Assembly: GCA_024364805.1 (NCBI GenBank)
Contig: CM044490.1
Coordinates: 11,509,057-11,540,282, forward strand
DNA length: 31,226 nucleotides
DNA from: Euprymna scolopes
Lineage: Eukaryota; Mollusca; Cephalopoda; Sepiida; Sepiolidae
Reading direction: 5' to 3'
The position numbers were made by a program, and so were the translations under genes. Every line of letters begins with the position of its first letter. The first letter of the stretch is position 1. The notes below the pieces were generated by a model, which searched no databases, was not told the origin of the DNA, and saw only the letters and a list, made by a program, of their open reading frames with translations. Below are positions 1-10,984 of this stretch, piece after piece.

Positions 1-17
1 ATATATATATATATATA
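1..17. repeat. (AT)n microsatellite, left-truncated
   Basis: A pure AT dinucleotide run begins at the first base, so the array continues outside the window. Confidence 0.9.
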
Positions 18-1754
18 AGAGCAAATAGTTAATAACACATTTTAAAAACACTTTGAAACGATAAAAAAACATTACATTTGAAAAGGAAACACTAAATAGG
101 TGGATAGTCATCAATCCGCGGATTTTCGAAGAAATACTCTTCTTTCTTACCATAGAGTAGGATTAAGAAAAAAATGCGGGATCGGATTTTGCTTGTAATA
201 GTAGTTAATCAAACTACAAGTAAGTCAAAGTTCTTACTTGATAACAAAAATTAAGCAGAGGATATACGGTGAACAAGAATTGATTACGCGTGAATGGATA
301 ATCGGGTTAAAAGTAAAATATCCAATGAAGTTAAATCAAATAAAGTTAAGTTTCCATGCGAACAAATAAAATCCAAGGAATCACGTAGTGGAAGATAGTT
401 GCAAAGAATCCAAAATGTCGAAATCCGTGGAATAATTCACAAATAATACAAAGAAATGGGAAAGAATTCCAATAATATTATTAAAATAAAAATAAGATAT
501 CCCTTAGACTCGGCTGCCGAGACAAGGCGTAATTAAGAAAAATGAGTGTACAAGACGAAGAGAGAGAAAACTATATACATGCGTGTTTGTGTGTGTGTGT
601 GGGGGGGTGGGTGTCTATTATTTTGTAATCCATTTGCATTTTAACGTGACGAAAATGCTTGTTAGAAGCAAAATGGAAGTGTTTATACCGATAATCTTTA
701 TAGTGTAACGGCTTCGAGACAAAGACAAAAGCTTTCTGTTTGGTACCTAATTTGAAAAAAATGACTTCAATTGAAAAACATTGCAGAGAAAGACAATAAA
801 TTATGTGCACGAATCCTAAAAAAGTATAGTATTTTTTGTTGATTTATTCTGGTGTCTGATTAATTGGAAGCAAAATCTTGTTTTAGCTGGTTGATCAGTT
901 TTTACCAGGCCTGGCTATAAATAGATTCTTCCGAGATTTAACCAGGACCTACAGATGTATTAGTTTTCTTTCCTATATTGTCTAAAACACCTTGCTATTT
1001 TTTTAATTATTATTTGCTTATTCGTGTAAATTTTTCATTAGTAAATATGTTAGTATTTTGCTTATACATCAGCATCCCGTATTGCCCTCATTTTCGTTTA
1101 AATGACAATAGGGATTATGTGCAATACGGACACGATAAAAAGGAACTACTTTAATTCGTAGCGACTGGAAAGAGTTTCTAATAGAACTATCACTTTATTC
1201 GCCATGTATAGGAAAACCAAGAAAATATTCAAGTAACATGATTCTATCGAATCATTACGCATGAGCACGAAAAGTCCTGCGAAATCAAAAATGAAATACA
1301 TGAGTAATGTGTGCCTTTTTCAAAAAATAATTATCACTCCAGAATACGTAATAAAAATGGTATATATAATATTTTGAAAAAAACATTTATGTTTAAATAC
1401 TTTTTGTACGTATACGATAATGCATGCACGTCGGCAAAATTATCTCTAACAAATCAGTAGCTAGTAATTCCCCCATGTAAAGGTCATCACATACACTCAC
1501 CGAGTAACCCCTCTGAGGCAGCGGCCAAAATCAATCCACATACCCAGAGATAACTGGCATGCCACTTCTCCGTTAATCCGCCCCATCCCCAGGACAGGAA
1601 AGAAAAGGGGAAGACGCGCATTCCTGGAAGTAGCAGCAAAATATACGCGTTTTATTTACAAGGAAACATATTTGTAAGTTTTTCCAAGACTATGAAGCTT
1701 TTCTAAAAACATAACCGCCAATAAATACAAAATATTCTTCTTTCCTAAATCATT
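18..1754. other. Anonymous AT-rich DNA, no gene seen
   Basis: No open frame here resembles a known protein. There is a short GT/G-rich tract at 581-614, a somewhat GC-richer patch around 1460-1660, a TATA-box-like octamer near 914-923, and a small inverted repeat (8-bp arms) near 216-239. None is supported by a neighbouring gene. Confidence 0.6.
581..614. repeat. (GT)n followed by G-rich tract
   Basis: GT dinucleotides are followed by a run of seven G and a GGGT cluster. It is a short simple repeat. Confidence 0.8.
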
Positions 1755-2515
1755 ACATTTTTTTATTTTTATTTATTACATTTTCACCCCAAACAAGGCA
1801 CATTGCAACTTTGGTGTAGGGGGCTCCTATCAGGGGAAACATCTACTGGGGTACCATGTAGGGATTAGGGCAGCGGGATGTTGGTTCACGTTGCACTTGA
1901 ACTTATGCATGTCAGTACAGTTAGGGAAGCAGTGACCTGGAATGGAATTCCAAAGTCTAGCTGTTCTGGGGAAGAAACTACTGGAGTAGAAAGATCTTTT
2001 ACATCTAGGGATCTCTACAGTGTGGGGGTGGGATTTTGCAGCTTGTCGGGTCTGTCGAGGGTGTTCACGTCGTGGGGGCACAAGTGCTTGCAGTTCTTCA
2101 GAGCATTCACCATTATAATACTTGTAGAACAGGCAGAGGGATGCAACGTTTCGACGATGGGACAGAGGCTGAAGTTTAGATGCCAGTTTAGGGCCTATCA
2201 GATTTGCGACTCTCTTTTGAACCCTCTCAAGGAGCGAGAGACTAGTAGCCGATACACCGGCCCAAATATGGCAGCAATATTCCATACATGGGCGAATAGT
2301 GGCCTTATAGAGGTACAGGATACTTTCGGGTGTTAGAAGTTTTCTAGCACGGTAGAGAGAGCCCACCTTCCTTGCAGCGGCCCTGGCAATGCCCTCGATG
2401 TAATTGTTCCAACTCATGTTTCCTGTGAACGTTAGGCCAAGGAGCTTGAGAGACGTACTCTCAGATAAAGAGTCGTTGGCCATTGCTACTTTATTGATGC
2501 CAAAAACTTTTGATT
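1755..2515 (-). mobile_element. LINE copy L1 (CR1/Jockey-like), 5'-truncated, with open reverse-transcriptase tail
   Basis: Read on the minus strand, this encodes about the last 225 residues of a non-LTR reverse transcriptase (the thumb and C-terminal tail after the catalytic core). The frame is uninterrupted from about 2515 to the TGA at 1830-1832. Recognisable blocks in order are LKLLGLTF, LYKATIRPCMEYCCHIWAG, LLERVQKRV, LQPLSHRRNVASL, and SFFPRTARLWNSIP. After the stop comes a short 3' UTR and a tail of AATAAA/AAATAA type ending near 1755. The first ~60 codons of the longer open frame (2516-2642) do not match the family and are probably flanking DNA, so the element is 5'-truncated. The RT catalytic YADD lies in the missing part, so it cannot be autonomous. 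It differs from the other copies in the window in protein and 3' UTR, so it is a separate subfamily. The intact frame suggests it is the youngest copy here. The clade is assigned by motif memory, not by search. Confidence 0.85.
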
Positions 2516-2576
2516 GTCGTAAAAAATAATGAAAAGGTAATGACATTATAAAATACATTATTTTGTATTTTACGAC
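2516..2576. repeat. Imperfect hairpin at the L1 5' edge
   Basis: The left arm (2516-2531, starting GTCGTAAAA) and right arm (2556-2576, ending TTTTACGAC) are inverted copies, apart from a 5-base bulge. It sits exactly at the upstream edge of LINE copy L1. It may be a chance AT-rich palindrome. Confidence 0.45.
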
Positions 2577-2700
2577 CTGGCGCTCAAGTCTAGGAGAAAT
2601 TTTAAAAAAAGTTGCACTCACTAATAAAACGATTTTAAACACTGTTCTTCCATGTATACATCAGCTGTCGATAACTCTCTCTCATTCTACCTTCATTTTC

Positions 2701-2740
2701 CCTCTCTCTCTCTCTCTCTCTCCCTCTTTCTTTCTTTCTT
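2701..2740. repeat. (CT)n / (CTTT)n simple repeat
   Basis: A CT dinucleotide run passes into CTTT units. Confidence 0.85.
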
Positions 2741-3014
2741 GTTTTGTATAGCAATTTGTTGTTGTGCTTTGTACAGAATAATTGAGTTTTAAAAGGAAAA
2801 CAATAAGCGGTATGTTCGACATATTTGATGTCAAGAGTCTATTATTTCGATGAAGCTTATCTTAAACGGGGTATCAAAATTAACACGCACCCCCGGACGC
2901 ATATACATGCATCGTTCATTACTTTAAAAAAATTAAGAAATTATGTGTATGAACAAATATTAAAACATAATCTGTGTTTATAGCTTTACAACTATTCTAG
3001 TTAAAATGGCGAAT

Positions 3015-3087
3015 GTATTCCTAGATTTGAACTAGTAATATGACCAAGACTGTATTCCAGGATGGGAACTAGTAACATGACCAAACT
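3015..3087. repeat. Tandem duplication, ~37-bp unit x2
   Basis: 3015-3051 and 3052-3087 are two adjacent copies of one unit. They share GTATTCC at the start and GAACTAGTAA followed by ATGACCAA later, with a few substitutions and one deleted base between them. Confidence 0.75.
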
Positions 3088-4121
3088 GTATAGTGCGTTG
3101 TTTACAAATATTTTTCAAAAATTAAAATAAGTGTGAAGACTTCACTGATGAATTATCCCAGCGAAACATATATTGGACAAAAATATAATGTTAAATTAAT
3201 TCAATTATATTGAATAGCAATTTTAATTATCACGAATTTACCTTTCGGCAACGGAATTGATTTATTCATGATGACTGGAAATTACATTCACGTTATGGGC
3301 AACACGAAGCCATGATTGGTCGTGTCTCGTAAAACGGAAATAACTTGTCAACAGCTTGACAATCGTGTCGATCCTTATGTGGGTAATGAACTACTCGACT
3401 AAAAATATTAACATTATAATCAGCTTTTTTACATCACCGTTGCGTTAATTACAGAGCAATTAACAAGAACATAATTAATAATCTCATTAAATATATTTTT
3501 ATCGAAAATCACTTAAAATTACATGGCACTCGATTTCCAGGATGCAAAGTTCAAAGATACGTAGCTAGCAATGCATGGCTTGTATTTTGTACAATACTGA
3601 TAAGTTAGTCACGGGCTGAATAATAAAGCGTATTTTGTTTATCAAATAGAACATTACTCCTTGAAATAATATTGGTTTTACCCGATGTTATATTTTGCAA
3701 ATGTCTAACAAATAATGATTTTAGTTTTGTTGTGATTAACATTTCTATCTATCTAAACTACAATTAATCAAATAACTGCTAATTTTTCCCTCAACATTGC
3801 ACAGGATCTATTACATATATACATACTATAACACACACGTTGGAAATTAATGGAACTTCTGTTCTAGCACTACAAAATAGACAACATAAACATTTTCTCG
3901 GTCGACATATAGATAAAAAATACAATCTATATAATTATAAAACTGAAATAACCCTGCAAAGGCTGTTGTGACCCCACATCCGGTTTACGAGTACGGTTAC
4001 CAGTGCGTACATGAACCCACAGCAGCGTAACATAAATAAACAGAAATTGCTACTTTTGCAGAATTCGATTTACCCACCGATTCTTTTTTCTCCATTAATA
4101 ATACACCTTTCTTAAGAAATA

Positions 4122-5185
4122 AGGGTCAACCCTGGGCCCAACACTCTTCCTGATCTACATCAATGATCTCCCTAAACACATACTAAACTAATTCGTTGAT
4201 ATCTATGCTGATGACAAGACCATCTACGGCAACACATCAAAGGTTGTAAATGACAATGTTCTCCCTGATTCTCTCTCCTCTGATCTCGAGCGCGTGGTTC
4301 ACTGGGGGAAGATGTGGCGGGTTACCTTTAATGCATCCAAAACCAAACTCCTATCCTCACATCATCAACGCTCTGATCCCCATCTGGCATCAATTGTGAT
4401 GGATGTCTCTCGTCTGGGTAAGGCCCCGTGTTTTGACAAGCTTCTGGGTTTGAACTTTACTCCTGATCTGTAATGGAACACGTACGTTTTATGTATGTTG
4501 CCAAGATCGCTGGAAAGATAGTGGGATCCTTCTACCGCTCCAGAAGACATCTCACTACTGATGCAATTCTCTATCTATATAAAAGCCAAGTACGTCCAAG
4601 GATGGAATACTGTTGCCATATATGGGCAGGAGCTGGTAAAACCAGCCTATCCTGCCTTGACGGAGTACAAAATAGACTTCATGGCTTAGTGGGGGATGCC
4701 CTTTGCTCTACCCTGCAACCTCTCTCCGACAGAAGAGACGTTGCGAACCTATCCTCGTTTTATCGTTATTTCCATGGAAGATGCTCGTCTGAACTCCAAT
4801 CTCTGGCCCCCCTCGCAAATCTTTCACGAAAAACACCCGTCTAGCTGAATCCACTAAGAAAAATTTCCCCCACTCTATATCTGTGCCTAAATCAAACGCT
4901 TATTTTATGAACAAAGCTTCTTTCTTAGACCTGCACGCCTGTGGAACTCTGTTCCGTCTGTCTGCTTCCCACCGGACTACAACTTGGATGTCTTCAAGTC
5001 GAACCTAAACAAATTCCTAATGAACCGCCCCCGTAAGTAAACACTTTATCAAATCTCCACACTAACGTAATGTACTTGCAATAACCCTTATCCCTGAGTG
5101 GCTTCCGGGCCTTGATAAGTTGTGATCACTGTGTAAAAAAAAATATCAATGCATGTTCTTGTACAGGACCAAAATAAATAAATAA
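4122..5185 (+). mobile_element. LINE copy L2 (CR1/Jockey-like), 5'-truncated pseudogene with intact 3' end
   Basis: Plus-strand remnant of a non-LTR reverse transcriptase, starting inside the palm domain at GSTLGPTLFLIYINDLP (about 4123). The catalytic motif IYADDKTIYGN at about 4200 keeps both aspartates. A stop replaces one codon shortly before YADD (HILN*FVD). A second stop at 4471 replaces the lysine of the usual DLKWNTY. An extra base just after it shifts the frame, which continues as VAKIAGKIVGSFYRSRRHLTTDAI from about 4497. Then follow MEYCCHIWAGAGKTSL, LVGDALCSTLQPLSDRRDV and, after another shift near 4840, a tail ending PRK* at about 5040. The 3' UTR carries a block starting CCCTTATCCCTGAGTGG and an AAATAAATAA tail at 5171-5185. 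It shares its 3' UTR with L3. It is not functional. Confidence 0.88.
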
Positions 5186-5611
<426 letters not shown>

Positions 5612-5614
5612 CAT

Positions 5615-6139
5615 TTGAATTTAGCTTTAAGTATTATGGTATCTATTCAGTGCAGATTTACCGATAAGTATGGTAAAACACTTATCAATGCTTATTCAAT
5701 GGCTGTAAGTTGTTTTTTTCAAAAAAAAAATATAATCAGAATGACTAATAGAGATCTATCCATATTCTTTGTTCATTTTTATATACTTTCGTATAAATGT
5801 TTCTTTTATGCCACACAAACTGTTTTATTTACGTCAAGTGTCACTCTAATACATTCAGTAATTGGTAAATTAAAAAAAGAAAACATAATTCAAAATATAA
5901 TGATGTGTACTCATGCATTTAATTTACCAAACGTAACTAAAAGATCAGGTTTAGCTGAGGCTAGATGTAACATGGTTAACAGCAAATCACAACGTCCCCA
6001 ACGGAGTTTCAACTATATGCGCGTACGCGTGGGCAGAGCATCAGTCGAGAATTCCGATAGCAATTGTAAGAAAGAAAAAGAAAGAAAGAATCGATTTGAT
6101 CGGTTGATACTACCACGACTGAAACCCTCATTCCACTAA
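5615..6139 (+). other. Open frame of 174 codons, unrecognised, probably not a gene
   Basis: An ATG-initiated frame of 174 codons lies between two (TA)n arrays. The first ~100 residues are low-complexity and hydrophobic or aromatic, as expected from translated AT-rich DNA. The last ~70 are more mixed (around NLPNVTKRSGLAEARCN) and end in a lysine-rich stretch encoded by a (GAAA)n-like run near 6069-6090. I recognise no domain, signal peptide, splice structure or neighbour that would support a gene. The region 5940-6130 is GC-richer than its surroundings and could be an old repeat or a LINE 5' part. A perfect CGCGTACGCG palindrome lies near 6021-6030. It is listed because it is the longest open frame here that is not explained by a transposon. 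Confidence 0.2.
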
Positions 6140-6200
6140 AATACATTATCCCGAGAAAAATGTTCCTACCTTACATAACAAGATAAATAATATATTCGCC

Positions 6201-7718
<1,518 letters not shown>

Positions 7719-7872
7719 TACCAGTTTTGTTTGTTGTTTACAAAAATACTTGCAAAAATACACACAAAAGTGATGTTCACTTTTTCTAAACTATAAAAAT
7801 ATTCAACAATTTGCTGGGTAATTTTGACGACTTGCCCAAGCGTATTATACACACGCTTACCACGCCATGTTT

Positions 7873-7956
7873 AAACGGCCTTCGGATTAAACACACTCGA
7901 AACCTCGGAAGGCATCCCTATTATAGGGAGGATGGGGTGTATTCCGAAGGTCGTTT
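7873..7956. repeat. Imperfect hairpin, 16-bp outer stem
   Basis: The outer arms 7873-7888 (AAACGGCCTTCGGATT) and 7941-7956 (ATTCCGAAGGTCGTTT) are inverted copies with two mismatches. Inside them CATCCCTAT and ATAGGGAGGATG form a second stem with a 3-base bulge. Another CCTCGGAAGG-like copy sits in the loop. Possible origins are a small foldback element or a decayed MITE. No terminal duplication was identified. Confidence 0.6.
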
Positions 7957-8175
7957 TTCTATGTGGATGCTAGAATGTTCATAATCCGCTGGGTCAACTC
8001 GTACAAAGTCAATAAGTTGCTATTATTTATTGCAACAATTGCTTTAAATTTATTTATTTGAAAAAAAAGCACACACATTTAATGAGAAATGCAAATGAAC
8101 GGTATTTTTTGCGTGGTTTAGTTGATGTTTCTACATTTTAAATTTTACTTCAGTTTTCTTTCACATAGCCTTATT

Positions 8176-8189
8176 GTTTCCTTGGCAAC
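8176..8189 (+). promoter_or_regulatory. X-box (RFX-type) like site
   Basis: GTTTCCTTGGCAAC differs at one position from the X-box consensus GTHNYYATRRNAAC bound by RFX/DAF-19 factors in animals. There is no gene immediately downstream, so it may be chance. Confidence 0.2.
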
Positions 8190-8729
8190 GCTGGGCTTTA
8201 TCCGGCTTTTGATGTCATGCGCCGGTGAAAGCCGAGCCGAACGGTTCAAAAATAATTACACAACACTTTGGAAAATAAACATTACAAATAAAGTGACACT
8301 TTTGCCCTCATGTTACTGTGCTATTTTTACAAATTCATCGACACTGTTGTGGACACAGATAAAGTGGTAAATTGTCCCACAGTAAATTTCCAGTGATTCC
8401 ACCGCATGTACTGCAGCGTAACATTGGTGTACTAATTATACGCTTGTTTACAATACCTATCAAAAAAGCTCAGGGAACACTCTTTACTATGTTGTGCCTT
8501 ACAGCTACAAACGGACTGTGTTTTTCAGATAGGCAATTTATATTAAGTGTTCAAGAGACACCAAACGATAGAATCACTATATTAGCTTAGAAAACTGGAC
8601 AACAAAAATCGTGTACCCATATGAAATGGGAAATTATACCTATAAGAAACATTCATTTTCTCATTTTCTCATTTAGTACCGTAAATATTCGTCTAAACAT
8701 TTTATAATTGCCATATACATTAAAGAACT

Positions 8730-8732
<3 letters not shown>

Positions 8733-8774
<42 letters not shown>

Positions 8775-8824
8775 TAGAGCGAGCGAGAGAGAGAGACAGA
8801 AAAAGAAACAGAGAGAGAGAGAGT
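8733..8824. repeat. (TA)n followed by (GA)n compound microsatellite
   Basis: (TA)n at 8733-8771, then GA-rich units with interruptions from 8778 to 8824. Confidence 0.93.
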
Positions 8825-8942
8825 GGGTAACAAATATTTACAATATTTTATGACAGGACTTCAAAAACAAATTATGACTTATTATGTTTTCAGATATTAC
8901 GCCAATTAATTTGCCCCACAAAAATGCATATAAGAAAATGAT

Positions 8943-9051
8943 TTATTTAATGTGTCTCCCGTCTTTCTCAATACCTGCTGTCACACGTCTACTACAACTT
9001 GCACCTGTCTTCTTCCAATACTCGGGAGTCTTCTTATTCCATTGGTGTGTA
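8943..9051 (-). pseudogene. Mariner transposase pseudogene, C-terminal end
   Basis: On the minus strand, ITHQWNKKTPEYWKKTGAS followed by CSRRVTAGIEKDGRHIK and a TAA at 8943-8945 matches the usual transposase end of this family (..WNKM..EY..KTC.SF.RRV.A.IEA.GGHIE). It continues the transposase left broken at 9918 on the far side of LINE copy L4. The peptide is open over its whole length. Confidence 0.8.
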
Positions 9052-9118
9052 ATATTATTTTTTTCGGAGTTTTTACATAGGCGTGGCGCCTGTGTAAAAA
9101 GTACGAAGAAAATAATAT
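9052..9118. repeat. 32-bp inverted duplication of a LINE 3' end
   Basis: Arms 9052-9083 and 9087-9118 are inverted copies with 28 of 32 positions matching, separated by TGG (9084-9086). Each arm is the terminal sequence of the LINE family (CGCCTRTGTAAAAA followed by an AATAATAT-type tail). The corresponding stretch of the normal 3' UTR, seen in L5 and L7, is missing here. Confidence 0.8.
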
Positions 9119-9917
9119 CATGGATAAGTGTTAAAGGGTGTACAGTATTCAAAAAGACAATAAAGTTATTGATTGTAATGGGAGTTCGGTAAATTTGTTA
9201 ACTCAAGTGTAACGGCCCATCAGAAACTTGTTCACGTTGGACTTGAAGACAACCATATTATAGACAATTCGAAAGCAAGAAAACGGAAGACAATTCCAGA
9301 GGCGTGAAGTCCTAAGAAAGAAGCTTTCTCCATGGAATCTACGTTCAGGTTTAGACACAGATAAAAAGTGGGGGGGGGGATTATTTATAGTGTTTTCAGC
9401 TAGACGAGTGTTTCTTGTGAAAGTTTGGCGAGGGGACATAGATTGAAGCTCAGTTGAACACTTTCCATAAAAATAACGATAAAGCAGAGACAAACTCGCA
9501 ACATCTCTTCTGTGCGATATAGTTGGAGCGAAGCGAAAAGGAAATATCCCACAAGGCCACGAAGTCCATTTGGAACCCTATCAATGTAGGGCAAGCCCTT
9601 TCTAGCAGCTCCTGTCCAGATATGCCAACATTATTCCATCCTTGGACGTGCCTGGCTCTTATATAGATAAAAAATAGCATCAGCAGTCAGATATATACAA
9701 AATCGATGAACGGATCCGACCATTTTTCCAGCGGCCTTGGCAACAACTTGGATATACGTATTCCATTTAAGATAAGGAGTAAAGGTCAAGCCCCGAAGCT
9801 TCTCAATACTTGAGGCCTCCCTAATACTAGAGCTATTACTTTTAATTGATGCCTGATGGTGATCATAAGGTTGCTGATGTAAAGACAGAATCTTGGTTTT
9901 AGATGCATTAAAAGTAG
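9052..9917 (-). mobile_element. LINE copy L4 (CR1/Jockey-like) inserted in the mariner
   Basis: Minus-strand, 5'-truncated LINE starting at ATFNASKTKI (about 9917). Pieces in shifted frames follow: LRGLTFTPYLKWNTYI, MVGSVHRFCIYLTADAI, YLYKSQARPRMEYCWHIWTGAARKG, YIDRVPNGLRGLVGYFLFASLQ, LLYRYFYGKCSTELQSM, RQTFTRNTRLAEN, and SFFLRTSRLWNCLPFSCF. It ends at a stop near 9203. The catalytic YADD region is absent. Its protein details and 3' UTR group it with L5 and L7. The expected TGTGTAAAAA end is present near 9070, next to an inverted duplicate (separate entry). Residue blocks of the mariner lie directly on both sides. Confidence 0.85.
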
Positions 9918-10520
9918 CTTTGAGAAAGTAGGCGTTGCTGTGCGATGTTCTTCCGATAATATATTCAAAAATGTTCCAAATATAATAACCCCGAGGGTTT
10001 AAGTCTAGGCTAGAATGTCGCCATAAATATGATTCCCAAAAATTAATGAAATTTTATTTTAAAACATCTTGTATTTTTCTGGCTGTGTGAGCGAGAGCAC
10101 AATCCTGTGTCCGTACATTATTTACATAGATTGTTTTGAGTCATGACAGATTTCTAGAATTTTATGAACATCCTTTTGATCAGAAGCTTCCACACCAACG
10201 CCATAACCTTGACAGGATGTTTTGTCCTGAATTTCTCTTTTACTTCAGCTGTTGATACTGCGATGTATCTGTCAATTCAACGGTTAAGAACAGTATCGAC
10301 AATGAAGATCTTTTCATTGGAAAGGATCATTAAAATAGGAGGATGCCATGGAGTGATATTCTTGCACCTTTCAAGTTTTTTTTTTCTTTTAGAGCAGTTG
10401 TCAAAAATTGTTTCGGCGTTCTTGTATATGATCTAAAGTTCAAATCATATTTACTGCATTTCTAAGGGTCTTTCTGTTCCTATTCAGCAGTTACACCATA
10501 ATAGTAGAGAATGATTGATC
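9918..10520 (-). pseudogene. Mariner transposase pseudogene, catalytic part
   Basis: Read on the minus strand in several frames. KTLRNAV (about 10470) and RSYTRTPKQFLTTALKE are the end of the DNA-binding region. An A10 homopolymer slip at about 10376-10385 leads into KLERCKNITPWHPPI and LSNEKIFIVDTVLNR*IDRYIAV (10318-10255), then KFRTKHPVKVMAL. After a shift come GVEASDQKD and TQDCALAHTARKIQDVL (10111-10060), then NFINFWESYLW, SLDLNPRGYYIWNIFE, and GRTSHSNAYFLK, ending at the LINE junction near 9918. The family normally shows SDEKIF, QQDGAPAHTA and SPDLNPLDY. Here the first catalytic Asp is Asn, the second is kept, and the third is Gly. Spacing from the second to the third catalytic position is 37 residues, counting one in-frame stop, which points to the DD37D (maT) group. 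There are several stops and shifts, so the gene is dead. Confidence 0.85.
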
Positions 10521-10984
10521 TTTATCTGATTCAATATCAGTTAAAATGGTGTGTAAAAAGGTGATAACATTGTTTATATGCTATTATCAATATATTTGGC
10601 TGTAATGCTGATGCGTGCTTTTAAAATTGTGATAATAGGATGAAATGTTTTTTTTTTCCTAAAACAGGTACTTTTTTTTACCTTAGCCGTCTCAACGCAA
10701 AATTGAAAACTTTTTTCAGAATCTTGTTTTGGAATATTTATATGCAGTTGATGAAAACATCATTTTACATTCAGAAGCGGACACACGTATGATTATGCAC
10801 AAGGTATTGGTATTTAATAATAAAAGCATTAAAGCATATGTTATGTGTTCCCAGCTTAAGGGAATGGTCTACGTTGAACAAAATATCTTGGTTGATATTA
10901 AGACCTGAATGTTACATAATTTTTTTTGTGTAGGTGTACGCTACGTAAGGGCTATACGCTTTATGCTGAGATAAATCACTGAGT
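10521..10984. other. Degraded DNA, probably the N-terminal part of the mariner
   Basis: It lies where the first ~150 transposase codons and the upstream terminal repeat would be expected. I see no convincing transposase motif in any frame, only AT-rich sequence with T and A homopolymers. Confidence 0.35.

Larger units (their letters stand above)
2577..4121. other. Anonymous AT-rich DNA with small duplications
   Basis: No coding similarity was seen on either strand. It contains a (CT)n run at 2701-2740, a two-copy tandem duplication at 3015-3087, and a TTGTCAA/TTGACAA mini-palindrome near 3346-3363. A slightly GC-richer patch at 3960-4030 has no recognised content. Confidence 0.55.
7719..8732. 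other. Unique-looking island between repeats
   Basis: Two open frames (8122-8370 and 8372-8590) show no recognisable domain and are not supported as genes. The stretch holds an 84-bp hairpin (7873-7956) and an X-box-like site (8176-8189), listed separately. The area around 8160-8240 is GC-richer than its surroundings. Confidence 0.45.
8943..10520 (-). mobile_element. Decayed mariner-type DNA transposon (DD37D, maT-like) split by a LINE
   Basis: Minus-strand remnant of a Tc1/mariner-superfamily transposase. The recognisable part runs from about 10520 to 9918, is interrupted by LINE copy L4 (9052-9917), and resumes for the C-terminus at 9051-8943. The two coding parts join in family order with nothing obviously missing between them: ...SNAYFLK, then the LINE, then ITHQWNKKTPEYWKKT. 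No terminal inverted repeats could be found by eye. The expected transposase start near 10.8 kb is too degraded to recognise. Because the LINE lies inside it, the mariner inserted first. Confidence 0.82.

Noticed and set aside
914-923. TATA-box-like CTATAAATAG
   Set aside because: There is no initiator, coding sequence or conserved context downstream. TATA-like words are expected in AT-rich DNA.
1878-2336. 152-codon plus-strand open frame
   Set aside because: It is antisense to the reverse-transcriptase tail of LINE L1, whose minus-strand frame has clear family motifs.
2550-2642. N-terminal extension of the L1 protein up to 2642
   Set aside because: The extra residues do not fit the LINE family and begin in flanking AT-rich sequence, so the upstream ATG is fortuitous.
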